From contig CM070876.1 of NCBI GenBank assembly GCA_036365515.1, forward strand, positions 119,462,810 through 119,526,809: a DNA stretch of 64,000 nucleotides, given 5' to 3'. A program made the position numbers and the translations under genes. The notes under the pieces were generated by a model. The model did no database searches. It saw only the letters and a list, made by a program, of their open reading frames with translations, and was not told where the DNA came from. Shown here piece by piece: positions 43,594 to 55,982 of the stretch. The number at the start of each line of letters is the position of its first letter. The stretch's first letter is position 1. The stretch is from Torymus aiolomorphi (taxonomy: Eukaryota; Arthropoda; Insecta; Hymenoptera; Torymidae).

Positions 43594-44353
43594 TTAATAA
43601 TATCCGATTGGGCCGAAAAACATATGGGGAAGATAGGATATTTCAAGACCTTTCAGAAAATGGGCCTACTTTAGACCAGAGCCAAAAATTATTTTCAATT
43701 TTTCCATATTTTTCGTTATTTTTTTAACCGTCTTATTAATATTCGATTGGACCGGAAAAAATTCGGTTAGATAGGAAATTTCAAGATCTTCCAGAAAATG
43801 GGCCTACTTCCGACCGATATCACAACCCAGAGCAAAAAAAAAATTATTTTCGATTTTTCCATATTTTTCTTTATTTTTTTAAACCGACTTAATAACATCC
43901 GATTGGGCCGAAAAAACCTGGATAAATAGGAAATTTCAAGACCTTTCAGAAAATGGGCCTACTTCCGACCAGAGCAAAAAAATTATTTTCTATTTTTCAA
44001 TATTTTTCTTTATTTTTTTAACCGACTTAGTAATATCCGATTGGGCCGAAAGAAACATGGGTAGATAGGATATTTCAAGACCTTCCCGAAAATGGGCCTA
44101 CTTCCGACCGATATCCAAACCCCCAGAGCCCCCCAGAGCCAAAAAAATTATTTTGGGTTTTTCCATATTTTTCTTTATTTTATTTTAATCGACTTAATAA
44201 TATCCGTTCGGGCAAAAAAAAATATGGGTAGATAGGTAATTTCAAGACCTTTCAGAAAATAGTCTTACTTCAGGCCGATATCGAAACCCAGAGCAAACAA
44301 AAATTATTTTTGATTTTTCCATATTTTGCTTTATTTTTCGTGAACCGACTTAA

Positions 44354-44491
44354 CCTTCTCACAGCCGGCACGACGCCATATGGCGTCATACCATGATCGG
44401 CCCACATATACTATTACTTAAGAAACACTTATATGGAAAATTTCGATAAAGTTACAGTTTTTCAGTGGGAAAAATGTCGGCTGTAAGAAGA
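44354..44491. mobile_element. TTAA MITE copy 3
   Basis: As copy 1, with left end CCTTCTCACAGCCGG. Confidence 0.8.
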
Positions 44492-45249
44492 TTAATAATA
44501 TCCGATTGGGCCGAAAAACATATGAGTAGATAGGATATTTCAAGACCTTTCAGAAAATGGGCCTACTTTAGACCAGAACCAAAAATTATTTTCAATTTTT
44601 CCATATTTTTCGTTATTTTTTTAATCGTCTTATTAATATTCGATTGGACCGGAAAAAATTCGGTTAGATAGGAAATTTCAAGATCTTCCAGAAAATGGGC
44701 CTACTTCCGACCGATATCACAACCCAGAGCAAAAAAAAAATTATTTTCGATTTTTCCATATTTTTTTTACTTTTTTAAACCGACTTAATAACATCCGATT
44801 GGGCCGAAAAAACCTGGATAAATAGGAAATTTCAAGACCTTTCAGAAAATGGGCCTACTTCCGACCAGAGCAAAAAAATTATTTTCTATTTTTCAATATT
44901 TTTCTTTATTTTTTTAACCGACTTAATAATATCCGATTGGGCCGAAAGAAACATGGGTAGATAGGATATTTCAAGACCTTCCCGAAAATGGGCCTACTTC
45001 CGACCGATATACAAACCCCCAGAGCCCCCCAGAGCCAAAAAAATTATTTTGGGTTTTTCCATATTTTTCTTTATTTTTTTTTAATCGACTTAACAATATC
45101 CGTTCGGGCAAAAAAAAATATGGGTAGATAGGTAATTTCAAGACCTTTCAGAAAATAGTCTTACTTCAGGCCGATATCCAAACCCAGAGCAAACAAAAAT
45201 TATTTTTGATTTTTCCATATTTTGCTTTATTTTTCGTTAACCGACTTAA

Positions 45250-45387
45250 CCTTCTGACAGCCGGCACGACGCCATATGGCGTCATACCATGATCGGCCCA
45301 CATATACTATTACTTAAGAAACACTTATATGGAAAATTTCGATAAAGTTACAGTTTTTCAGTGGGAAAAATGTCGGCTGTCAGAAGA
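45250..45387. mobile_element. TTAA MITE copy 4 (reference), piggyBac-like
   Basis: TTAA (45246-45249) and TTAA (45388-45391) flank 138 bp with 17-base inverted ends, CCTTCTGACAGCCGGCA against TCTTCTGACAGCCGACA (15 of 17 match). An inner palindrome ACGCCATATGGCGT follows the left end. It encodes no protein. TTAA duplication is the signature of piggyBac-type transposases, so this is read as a non-autonomous relative. It sits exactly in the GACTTAATAATATCC box of the satellite monomer, whose TTAA was the target. Confidence 0.85.
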
Positions 45388-46237
45388 TTAATAATATCCG
45401 ATTGGGCCGAAAAAAATATGGGTAGATAGGAAATTTCAAGATCTTCCGGAAAATGGGCCTACTTCCGACCGATATCACAACCCAGAGCAAAAAAAAAATT
45501 ATTTTCGATTTTTCCATATTTTTCTTTATTTTTTTAAACCGACTTAATAATATCCGATTGGGTCGAAAAAAATGGGTTGATAGGATATTTCAAGACCTTC
45601 CCGAAAATGGGCCTACTTCCGATCAGAGCCAAAAAAATTATTTTCGATTTTTCTATATCTTTCTTTATTTTTTTAAACCGACTTAATAATATCCGATTGG
45701 GCCGAAAAAAATTATTTTTATTTCTCCATATTTTTCTTAATTTTTTTAGTCGCTTTAATAATATCCGGTCAGGCCAAAAAAAAATATGGGTAGATTCGAA
45801 ATTACAAGTCCTGTCAAAAAATGAGCCTAGTTCCGACCGATATCCAAACCCAGTGCCAAAAAAAATTATTTCGATTTTTCGCTATATTATTCTTTATTCT
45901 TTCTAAACTACTTAATATTATCCTATCTAGTCGAAAAAAATATGGGTAGATACAATATTTCAAGACCTTTCCGAAAATGGGCCTAGTTCCGACCGATATC
46001 CAAACCCAGTGTCAAAAAAAATTATTTCGTTTTTTCGATATATTATTCTTTATTCTTTCTAAACGACTTAATACGACTTATAATTATCCTATCTGGCCGC
46101 AAAAAATATGGGTTGGTAGGACATTTCAAGACCTTTCCGAAAATAGGCATGCTTCCAAGCGATATCCAAACCCAGAGCCAAAAAAAATCATTATCGATTT
46201 TTCCATTCTTTTCTTTATTTTTCGTTAACCGCCTTAA

Positions 46238-46375
46238 CCATCTGACAGCGCGCATAACGCCATATGGAGTCATTCCATGATCGGCCCACATATACTATTA
46301 CTTACGAAACACTTATATGGAAAATTTCGAGAAAGTTACACTTTTTCAGTGGGAAAAATGCCGGCTGTCACAAGA
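46238..46375. mobile_element. TTAA MITE copy 5
   Basis: Diverged pair with copy 6: CCATCTGACAGCGCGCAT left end and GCCGGCTGTCACAAGA right end. The inner palindrome is damaged (CCATATGGAGTC). Confidence 0.8.
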
Positions 46376-47019
46376 TTAATAATATCCGATTGGGCCGAAA
46401 AAAAATATGGGTAGATAGGATATTTCAAGACCTTTCAGAAAATGGGCCTACCTCCGACCTATATTCAAACCCAGAGCCAAGAGCAAAAAAAAATTAATTT
46501 TATTTCTCCATATTTTTCTTAATTTTTTTTAGTCGACTTAAGAATATCCTATCGGGCGAAAAAAAATATGGGTAGATTCGAAATTACAAGACCTGTCAAA
46601 AAATGAGCCTAGTTCCGACCGATATCCAAACCCAGTGCCAAAAAAAATTATTTCGATTTTTCGCTATATTATTCTTTATTCTTTCTAAACTACTTAATAT
46701 TATCCTATCTAGCCGAAAAAAATATGGGTAGATACAATATTTCAAGACCTTTCCGAAAATGGGCCTAGTTCCGACCGATATCCAAACCCAGTGTCAAAAA
46801 AAATTATTTCGTTTTTTCGATATATTATTCTTTATTCTTTCTAAACGACTTAATACGACTTATAATTATCCTATCTGGCCGCAAAAAATATGGGTAGGTA
46901 GGACATTTCAAGACCTTTCCGAAAATAGGCATGCTTCCAACCGATATCCAAACCCAGAGCCAAAAAAAATCATTATCGATTTTTCCATTCTTTTCTTTAT
47001 TTTTCGTTAACCGCCTTAA

Positions 47020-47157
47020 CCATCTGACAGCGCGCATGACGCCATATGGAGTCATTCCATGATCGGCCCACATATACTATTACTTACGAAACACTTATAT
47101 GGAAAATTTCGAGAAAGTTACACTTTTTCAGTGGGAAAAATGCCGGCTGTCACAAGA
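47020..47157. mobile_element. TTAA MITE copy 6
   Basis: Same variant as copy 5, 782 bp away, showing duplication together with satellite sequence. Confidence 0.8.
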
Positions 47158-47949
47158 TTAATAATATCCGATTGGGCCGAAAAAAATATGGGTAGATAGG
47201 AAATTTCAAGACCTTTCAGAAAATCGGCCTACCTCCGACCTGTATTCAAACCCAGAGCCAAGAGCAAAAAAAAATTAATTTTATTTCTCCATATTTTTCT
47301 TAATTTTTTTAAGTCGACTTAAGAATATCCTATCGGGCGAAAAAAAATATGGTTAGATTCGAAATTTCAAGACTTGTCAGAAAATAAGCCCAGTTCCGAC
47401 CGATATCCGAACCCAGTAAAAAAAATTATTTTTTTCGATTTTTCCATATTTTTCTTTACATTTTTAAACCGACTTAATAATATCCTATTGTGCCGAACTA
47501 AACATGGATAGATAGGAAATTTCAAGACTTTTCAGAAAATGGGCCTACCTCCGACCGATATTCAAACCCAGAGCCAAGAGCAAAAAAAAATTAATTTTAT
47601 TTCTCCATATTTTTCTTAATTTTTTTTAGTCGACTTAAGAATATCCTATCGGGCGAAAAAAAATATGGGTAGATTCGAAATTTCAGGACTTGTCAGAAAA
47701 TAAGCCCAATTCCGACCGATATCCGAACCCAGTAAAAAAAAATATTATTTTCGCTTTTTCCATATTTTTCTTTATTTTTTTAAACCGACTTAATAATACC
47801 CTATTGTGCCGAACTAAACATGGATAGATAGGAAATTTCAAGTCTTTTCAGAAAATGGACCTACCTCCGACCAATATTGAAACCCAGATCCAACAAAAAG
47901 TATTTTTGATTTTTCCATATTTTGCTTTATTTTTCGTTAACCGACTTAA

Positions 47950-48086
47950 CCTTCTGACAGCCGGCATGACGCCATATGGCGTCATACCATGATCGGCCCA
48001 CATATACTATTACTTAAGAAACACTTATATGGAAAATTTCGATGAAGTTACAGTTTTTAGTGGGAAAAATGTCGGCTTTCAGAAGA
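47950..48086. mobile_element. TTAA MITE copy 7
   Basis: 137 bp, with a one-base loss in the T run before GTGGG. Right end GTCGGCTTTCAGAAGA. Confidence 0.8.
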
Positions 48087-48670
48087 TTAATAATATCCGA
48101 TTGGGCCGAAAAAAATATGGGTAGATAGGATATTTCAAGACCTTTCATAAAATGGGCCTACTTTAGACCAGAGCCAAAAATTATTTTCTATTTTTCCATA
48201 TTTTTCGTTATTTTTTTAACCGTCTTATTAATATTCGATTGGGCCGAAAAATCCTGGATAAATAGGAAATTTCAAGACTTTTCAGAAAATGGGCCTACCT
48301 CCGACCGATATTCAAACCCAGAGCCAAGAGCAAAAAAAAATTATTTTCGATTTTTCCATATTTTTCATAATGTTTTTAATCGACTCAATAATATCCGATC
48401 GGGCCTAGAAAAACGTGGGTAGGTAGGAAATTTCAAGAGCATTCAGAAAATGGGCCTACTTCCGACCAATATTCAAACCCAGAGCAAAAAAAAAATTATT
48501 TTCGATTTTTCTATATTTTTCTTTATTTTTTTAACCGACTTAATAATATCCTATTGGGCCGAACTAATCATGTATAGATAGGAAATTTCAAGACCACTCA
48601 GAAAATGGGCCTACCTCCGACCAATATTCAAACCCAGAGCAAAAAAAAAAATTATTTTCGATTTTTCTAT

Positions 48671-48698
48671 TTTATTTATTTATTTATTTATTTATTTA
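48671..48698 (-). repeat. (TAAA)n LINE 3' tail
   Basis: Seven TTTA units on the plus strand at the 3' end of the LINE, replacing the expected ATTTTTCTTT of the satellite monomer. Confidence 0.85.
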
Positions 48699-48982
48699 AC
48701 CAGAAAACTTACAATGCAGTTTACAAAGTAAAATCTATTAGAGGTAAACATTGTTACCTGTACAATAGTCTGGTTGCATACAACTAATACTATATCTATA
48801 ACTTAAAACTAACAGATTACTCATTCGAGTAACATAAATATTTTCAAAAACTTTATTTCATTTAACAATTTATATATTCTATAAATAAAATCCGCCAAAA
48901 CGTAATATTATAATCTTCATTTTTCCAAAAGTAAACAGTGAAAATGATATGAAGTTGTGCGTAATGTTACAATTAAATGTTA

Positions 48983-51862
48983 TTATCGAAAGAGCTTTTG
49001 TTTTAATTTGTACTTAATTGTACTCTTCTTATAATTTAAAATTTTGAGATCATTAGGCAATTCGTTAAATACCCTCATAGCTTCTACCAGACTATCTTTA
49101 TCACTAATAGCTTTGGTCATTTTAGGTAGTTGTGGTGATTTCTTTCTACTATTGCGTTTTATTGTAAGAAAAGCATCTTTTAGATTATTATAATGATAGC
49201 ATAAGGATTCTAGAGTGAACATTTGTTCTATTTTTAGCGGAGTGTTGTGCACCTGGAATTTATTTTTGGCAATGATTTTGAGCAATTTATTTTGGATTTG
49301 TTGTATTATTTTAATTTCTGTTCTACAAGCACCCCCCAAGCAATGATGCCATAGTTTATAACATTATGAAAGAAGGAGTAATAAATAATCATCAATGTGT
49401 TTGTATCCATAATTTTTCTTAGCTTTGCGAGTATAAATATTAAATATTTTGTTCTGTTAATTAAATATTTAATGTGACTATCCCATTTCATATTAAAGTC
49501 GAAAATTAATCCCAAGTACTTGTAACATTCTGTTCTAGTTATTTGCTGATTTTGTATATTTATATTTACATTAATTGGGACACTATCACGATAGTTAGCG
49601 AAAGTTATAAACTTAGTTTTTTGTATATTTAGGGATAGCTTATTTAAAGCAAGCCATTCCGCCTCTTGATCTAGTAGTTTGTTTATTCTATCCTGCGCCA
49701 TTGACCACGTGTCTTCACTAGAAATGATGACAGTGTCATCAGCGTAGGACAGAATAGACCCTTCCGGCATATCTCTCAATAGATCGTTTACATATAATAT
49801 AAAAAGTATCGGTCCTAATATTGTTCCCTGTGGCACCCCACAAGATACATATTTGTATTCACTTATTTGGTTTTGTATTCGAACTTTTTGTTGTCTATCG
49901 GAGAGATAGCTTTTGAACAAAAGTAAGACCTTTCCTCTTATTCCATAACGTTCTAATTTGCTAAGTAATATGTCATGGTTAACAGTATCGAACGCTTTTG
50001 CCAGATCTAAAAAAGTAGCAATAATACGTTTGCTTTTATCTAGATTTTGATAGATTTTATGTGTTATGTAGTTAAGTGCATCCGCCGTACCTTTGTTTTT
50101 AACAAAGCCATATTGGTGTTCAGAAAGTATTTGATGTTTTTCCAAAAAAGTATAGAGTCTGTTATAAAGTATTTTTTCAAAAATTTTGGCAACATTGGAT
50201 ATTAGAGATATTGGTCTGTAGTTAGAAATGCATGATTTGCTTCCAGCTTTGTGGATAGGGACAACTTCGGCACTTTTGAGATTATCTGGCCAGATAGACT
50301 TTTCAATACTCAAGTTGTATATATGTTCTAAAGGAATAATTATGTAGTTTGCTAACGTCTTTAAAATTTTTGTATTTATATTATCTACACCTCCAGCTTT
50401 GTTTTTCATGTTACGTATAATTGTATTTATTTCAAGTGCATCAGCGGGTTCTAAAAACATTGATTTGTTATTTGGTTTAGGCATATTCAATCTTTTATTT
50501 GTAGGTTGTATAATTTTTTTACTTACTTCCGATCCTACTTCACAAAAATACTTATTCATAACATTAGCAATTTCCCTTTGATCTTCTATTTTTTTATTGT
50601 CTTGATCGTAAATATTAGTTATATTATTTGATTGCACTTTGTTTTTTCCTAATTTCTTATTTATTAAGTTCCACAGTTGTCTAGGATTGTTGTCACATTT
50701 TTTAAACGTTTCGAAGTCAAATTTGTGTTTGGCATCTTTAATAATCTTATCTAATATTTTACAATAGTCCCTGTATTCTTTTTTTGCGGATTCACTAGTT
50801 GGGTTTCTTTTAAAAATATTATATAAAGTTTCTTTAGTTTTACATGATATTATAATTGCGTTTGTGATCCATATCTTTCTAGGAATCATATTTTTTTGTT
50901 TATTTTGTTTTTGTGAAAAAGTTGCCTTCTCAACACATCCATTCACTAGTTCAACTAATAACTCTGAGGCAGAGTTAGGATTTTGTATAGTCAAAATCGA
51001 ATTCCAGTCTATGCTTATAGCTACGTTAATTAGTTTTTTATAATTTATGGTTTTATTGTTCTGCTTTCTTGAGTCGCTATGTATTATATGATCGAAAGTT
51101 AAAAACAAAGGGTAGTGATCAGTAAATGGAGTAGTTATTTTGTAGGCTTTTGTTGTTAGATTTTTACTTTTTAGATACATATTATCGATACATGAACCCC
51201 CGAAGATATTTTCTGGGTCTGGTCGTGTGACTCCAAGGAAACATGGGGTATACTCATGTTCTAAAAGATGATTCAAAAAATCTTGGCTTAAAGTCATGTC
51301 ATATGCACTATCAAGAGTTTTTGCTCATTATATTAATATTGAAGTCTCCGATTAACCAATGATTTTTACTGTTTATATAATTCATAATGTATTTTTTTAC
51401 ACTCAAAATAAATTCTGTTTTCGAGATGTCATGGCATCTGTAGACAGCCGAGATTATTATCTCATCTTTATTTTTTAGTCTAATTCTGGAACATAGAAAA
51501 CTAACTCTATCAATTACTATTGTTTCTGTGTCTTCAAATATTTTACTATTTATATATACAAGAACCCCGTCGTTTTGGTTAATTCTACTATTATTATACA
51601 AAATTTTGTAATTAGGTAATTGATATTGTTTATAGTTTTCCAGTTTTCTAGTCTCTGTACAAACAATTACACATGGTTTAACATACAGACTCTCAATAAT
51701 AATTTCTAGATTTTTTAGATTAGCATTTATGCTTCTTATATTTACATACATAATTAGATTATTTTGGCCTGTTAGATTATTGTTGAGAGTCTGCATGTTA
51801 GCGCAGCTACATTCTCGTTGTAAGAAGTTTTCAATGTCTTGCTGGACTTGATCCATTATCAT
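48983..51862 (-). pseudogene. LINE ORF2: endonuclease and reverse transcriptase, two frameshifts
   Basis: Encodes about 960 residues. Endonuclease (from 51862): LIMYVNIRSINANLKN, VCTETRKLENY (catalytic Glu), NQNDGVLVYI, SAVYRCHDISK and LIGDFNINI. After a one-base shift in the A run near 51318 the frame resumes (LSQDFLNHLLEHEYTPCF) and gives TDHYPLFLTFDH. RT: SAEVVPIHKAGSKSCISNYR, TFLDLAKAFDTVNHDIL (motif A), SCGVPQGTILGPILFILYV and ILSYADDTVIISS (catalytic Asp pair, near 49740). A second shift in a G run near 49335 leads to a C-terminal helical domain (TEIKIIQQIQNKLLKIIAKN) ending at 48983. All catalytic residues are present. Confidence 0.85.
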
Positions 51863-52571
51863 TTAGCGATTCTCTCGAAGACTGCAAGCCCAAGGGGGCA
51901 ATGGATAAAACAGATTGACTCATTGACATTGCAGTAACAGTATGTGGCTGTGTTTGATTAGTTGTAATTTTGATGTTTTCTACTTTACCGATGAGTCTGG
52001 GTACATAAGGCCTCACTGGGTAATCTGTCATATCTATATCTCGGTTGATTTTACCTTTTAAGATTTTGCATTTCTCACTGTCATTCGCCATGTGGTTAAC
52101 CTCAAAATTCGTTTTATATTTAGTATTGCTGCAGAAACAATTTACACATGTGAAATTATCTTTTATTTGACATTGTGCTGATATATGAGATCCTGCACAT
52201 TTTAAACATGTTAAATCATTAGAGCACTTATTTAAATTATGTCCAAAACGTCCACACTTGTAACATGGCTTGATATTTATTAAGTCATATATTTTACAGT
52301 TCTGATATCCTACGTAGATTTTATTATTATAACATTCTCTTATTAACTTGTATATCTCCGAAGGAACTTCAATAATAGCTGTTATTGTATTATTTTTGGT
52401 ATTTTTATAAGTACTTAACACTACACATTTTCCATCACAGTCTTTAAAATTTCTTGTGCTGATGTCACTTTCTAATTCTTCATCATTCATATTTTCAAAA
52501 TTGTCTATACCCACCACCTTTATTTTCGGTTTAGAGATGCTTTCTGTTCCTATTTTACACTTATCCGACAT
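51831..52571 (-). CDS. LINE ORF1 with zinc knuckles, N-terminally truncated
   Basis: The 246-codon frame contains KPKIKVVGIDNFENMNDEEL (RRM-like start), TAIIEVPSEIYKLI, and three Cys clusters: CYKCGRFGHNLNKC, CLKCAGSHISAQC and CVNCFCSNTKYKTNF. These bind the element's RNA in related LINEs. The ATG at 52569-52571 is only 23 bases from the satellite, and the longer relative at 38520 shows extra N-terminal sequence, so this start is probably internal. ORF1 overlaps ORF2 by 32 bases in another frame, the arrangement also seen in the other copy. Confidence 0.75.
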   Translation of the reverse strand: MSDKCKIGTESISKPKIKVVGIDNFENMNDEELESDISTRNFKDCDGKCVVLSTYKNTKNNTITAIIEVPSEIYKLIRECYNNKIYVGYQNCKIYDLINIKPCYKCGRFGHNLNKCSNDLTCLKCAGSHISAQCQIKDNFTCVNCFCSNTKYKTNFEVNHMANDSEKCKILKGKINRDIDMTDYPVRPYVPRLIGKVENIKITTNQTQPHTVTAMSMSQSVLSIAPLGLQSSRESLNDNGSSPARH

Positions 52572-53097
52572 TTTACTACTTAAAATTTTGGCTGTATATT
52601 TTTCTTTATTTTTTTAACCGACTTAATAATATCCTATTGGGCCGAACTAAACATGGATAGATAGGAAATTTCAAGACTTTTCAGAAAATAGGCCTACCTC
52701 CGACCGATATTCAAACCCAGAGCCAAGAGCAAAAAAAAATTAATTTTATTTCTTCATATTTTTCTTAATTTTTTTTTGTCGACTTAAGAATATCCTATCG
52801 GGCGAAAAAAAAATGGGTAGATTTGAAATTTCAAGACTTGTCAGAAAATAAGCCCAGTTCCGACCGATATCCAAACCCAGTAAAAAAAAAAATTAGTTTC
52901 GCTTTTTCCATATTTTTCTTTATTTTTTTAAACCGACTTAATAATACCCTATTGTGCCGAACTAAACATGGATAGATAGGAAATTTCAAGACTTTTCAGA
53001 AAATGGGCCTACCTCCGACCAATATTCAAACCCAGATCCAACAAAAATTATTTTTGATTTTTCCATATTTTGCTTTATTTTTCGTTAACCGACTTAA

Positions 53098-53235
53098 CCT
53101 TCTGACAGCCGGCACGACGCCATATGGCGTCATACCATGATCGGCCCACATATACTATTACTTAAGAAACACTTATATGGAAAATTTCGATAAAGTTACA
53201 GTCTTTTAGTGGGAAAAATGTCGGCTGTCAGAAGA
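53098..53235. mobile_element. TTAA MITE copy 8
   Basis: First copy after the LINE. Has the CAGTCTTTTAGTGGG variant shared with copy 11. Confidence 0.8.
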
Positions 53236-54334
53236 TTAATAATATCCGATTGGGCCGAAAAAAATATGGGTAGATAGAAAATTTCAAGACCATTCAGAAA
53301 ATGGGCCTACCTCCGACCAATATGCAAACCCAGAGCAAAAAAAAAAAATTATTTTCGATATTTCTATATTTTTCTTTATTTTTTTAACCGACTTAATAAT
53401 ATCCTATTGGGCCGAACTAATCATGGATAGATAGGAAATTTCAAGACTTCTCAGAAAATGGGCCTACCTCCGACCGATATTCAAACCCAGAGCCAAGAGC
53501 AAAAAAAAATTAATTTTATTTCTCCATATTTTTCTTAATTTTTTTAGTCGACTTAAGAATATCCTATCGGGCGAAAAAAATATGGGTAGATTCGAAATTT
53601 CAAGACTTGTCAGAAAATAAGCCCAGTTTCGACCGATATCCGAACCCAGTAAAAAAAAAATTATTTTCGATTTTTCATATTTTTCTTTACATTTTTAAAC
53701 CGACTTAATAATATCCTATTGTCCCGAACTAAACATGGATAGATAGCAAATTTCAAGACTTTTCAGAAAATGGGCCTACCTCCGACCGATATTCAAACCC
53801 AGTGCCAAGAGCAAAAAAAATTATTTTTGATTTTTCCATATTTTTCATAATGTTTTTAATCGACTCAATAATATCCGATCGGGCCTAGAAAAACGTAGGT
53901 AGGTAGGAAATTTCAAGAGCTTTCAGAAAATGGGCCTACTTCCGACCAATATTCAAACCCAGAGCAAAAAAAAAATTATTTTCGATTTTTCTATATTTTT
54001 CTTTATTTTTTTAACCGACTTAATAATATCCTATTGGGCCGAACTAATCATGTATAGATAGGAAATTTCAAGACCATTCAGAAAATGGGCCTACCTCCGA
54101 CCAATATTCAAACCCAGAGCAAAAAAAAAATAATTTTCGATTTTTCTATATTTTTCTTTATTTTTTTAACCGACTTAATAATATCCTATTGGGCCGAACT
54201 AAACATGGATAGATAGGAAATTTCAAGACTTTTCAGAAAATGGGCCTACCTCCGACCAATATTCAAACCCAGAGCCAACAAAAATTATTTTTGATTTTTC
54301 CATATTTTGCTTTATTTTTCGTTAACCGACTTAA

Positions 54335-54472
54335 CCTTCTGACAGCAGACACGACGCCATATGGCGTCATACCATGATCGGCCCACATATACTATTACTT
54401 AAGAAACACTTATATGGAAAATTTCGATAAAGTTACAGTTTTTCAGTGGGAAAAATGTCGGCTGTCAGAAGA
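54335..54472. mobile_element. TTAA MITE copy 9
   Basis: Left end CCTTCTGACAGCAGACACGA, a variant shared with copies 10 and 12. Confidence 0.8.
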
Positions 54473-55844
54473 TTAATAATATCCGATTGGGCCGAAGAAA
54501 ATATGGGTAGATAGGATATTTCAAGACCTTTCAGAAAATGGGCCTACTTTAGACCAGAGCCAAAAATTATTTCCAATTTTTCCATATTTTTCGTTATTTT
54601 TTTAACCGTCTTATTAATATTCGATTGGACCGGAAAAAATTCGGTTAGATAGGAAATTTCAAGATCTTACAGAAAATGGGCCTACCTCCGACCGATATCA
54701 CAACCCAGAGCAAAAAAAAAATTATTTTCGATTTACCATATTTTTCTTTATTTTTTTAAACCGACTTAATAACATCCGATTGGGCCGAAAAAAACCTGGA
54801 TAAATAGGAAATTTCAAGACCTTTCAGAAAATGGGCCTACTTCCGACCAGAGCCAAAAAATTATTTTCGATTTTTCCATATTTTTCTTTATTTTTTTAAC
54901 CGACTTAATAATATTCGATAGGGCCGAGAAAAACATGGGTAGATACGAAATTTCATGACAGCTCATAAAATGGGCCTATTTCCGACCGCTATCCAAACCC
55001 GCAGCCAAAAAAAAAATTAATTTTATATCTCCATATTTTTCTTAATTTTTGTTAGACGACTTAATAATATCCTCTCCGGCGAAAAAAAATATGGGTAGAT
55101 TCGAAATTTCAAGACCTGTCAGAAAATAGGCCTAGTTTCGACCAATATTCAAACCCAGAGCAAAAAAAAAATTATTTTCGATTTTTCATATTTTTCTTTA
55201 CATTTTTAAACCGACTTAATAATATCCTATTGTCCCGAACTAAACATGGATAGATAGGAAATTTCAAGACTTTTCAGAAAATGGGCCTACCTCCGACCGA
55301 TATTCAAACCCAGAGCCAAGAGCAAAAAAAATTATTTTTGATTTTTCCATATTTTTCATAATGTTTTTAATCGACTCAATAATATCCGATCGGGCCTAGA
55401 AAAACGTAGGTAGGTAGGAAATTTCAAGAGCATTCAGAAAATGGGCCTACTTCCGACCAATATTCAAACCCAGAGCAAAAAAAAAATTATTTTCGATTTT
55501 TCTATATTTTTCTTTATTTTTTTAACCGACTTAATAATATCCTATTGGGCCGAACTAATCATGTATAGATAGGAAATTTCAAGACCATTCAGAAAATGGG
55601 CCTACCTCCGACCAATATTCAAACCCAGAGCAAAAAAAAATAATTTTCGATTTTTCTATATTTTTCTTTATTTTTTTAACCGACTTAATAATATCCTATT
55701 GGGCCGAACTAAACATGGATAGATAGGAAATTTCAAGACTTTTCAGAAAATGGGCCTACCTCCGACCAATATTCAAACCCAGGGCCAACAAAAATTATTT
55801 TTGATTTTTCCATATTTTGCTTTATTTTTCGTTAACTGACTTAA

Positions 55845-55982
55845 CCTTCTGACAGCAGAGACGACGCCATATGGCGTCATACCATGATCGGCCCACATAT
55901 ACTATTACTTAAGAAACACTTATATGGAAAATTTCGATAAAGTTACAGTTTTTCAGTGGGAAAAATGTCGGCTGTCAGAAGA
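55845..55982. mobile_element. TTAA MITE copy 10
   Basis: Duplicate of copy 9 at an offset of 1510 bp. Confidence 0.8.

Larger units (their letters stand above)
42222..48670. repeat. ~155-bp satellite array, left block
   Basis: Monomers read, in order, CGACTTAATAATATCCGATT, GGGCCGAAAAAAATATGGGT, AGATAGGAAATTTCAAGACC, TTTCAGAAAATGGGCCTACT, TCCGACCGATATCCAAACCC, AGAGCCAAAAAAAATTATTT, TCGATTTTTCCATATTTTTC, TTTATTTTTTTAACC. Spacing of the first box is 154-159 bp at the left end. Seven MITE copies are embedded, at 762-, 898-, 896-, 988-, 782- and 930-bp spacings. Non-coding; the open frames here are by-products of low stop density. Confidence 0.95.
48671..52594 (-). mobile_element. Second LINE family, young copy inside the satellite
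   Basis: Minus-strand LINE with ORF1 C-terminal part, complete ORF2 and a (TAAA)n tail (48671-48698 on this strand as TTTA). Satellite sequence resumes on both sides in register. The uninterrupted monomer at about 54121-54160 shows the empty site. Compared with 38420-41233 it lacks the first ~200 residues of ORF1, so it is 5' truncated. Only two frameshifts mark ORF2, both in homopolymer runs. Confidence 0.9.
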
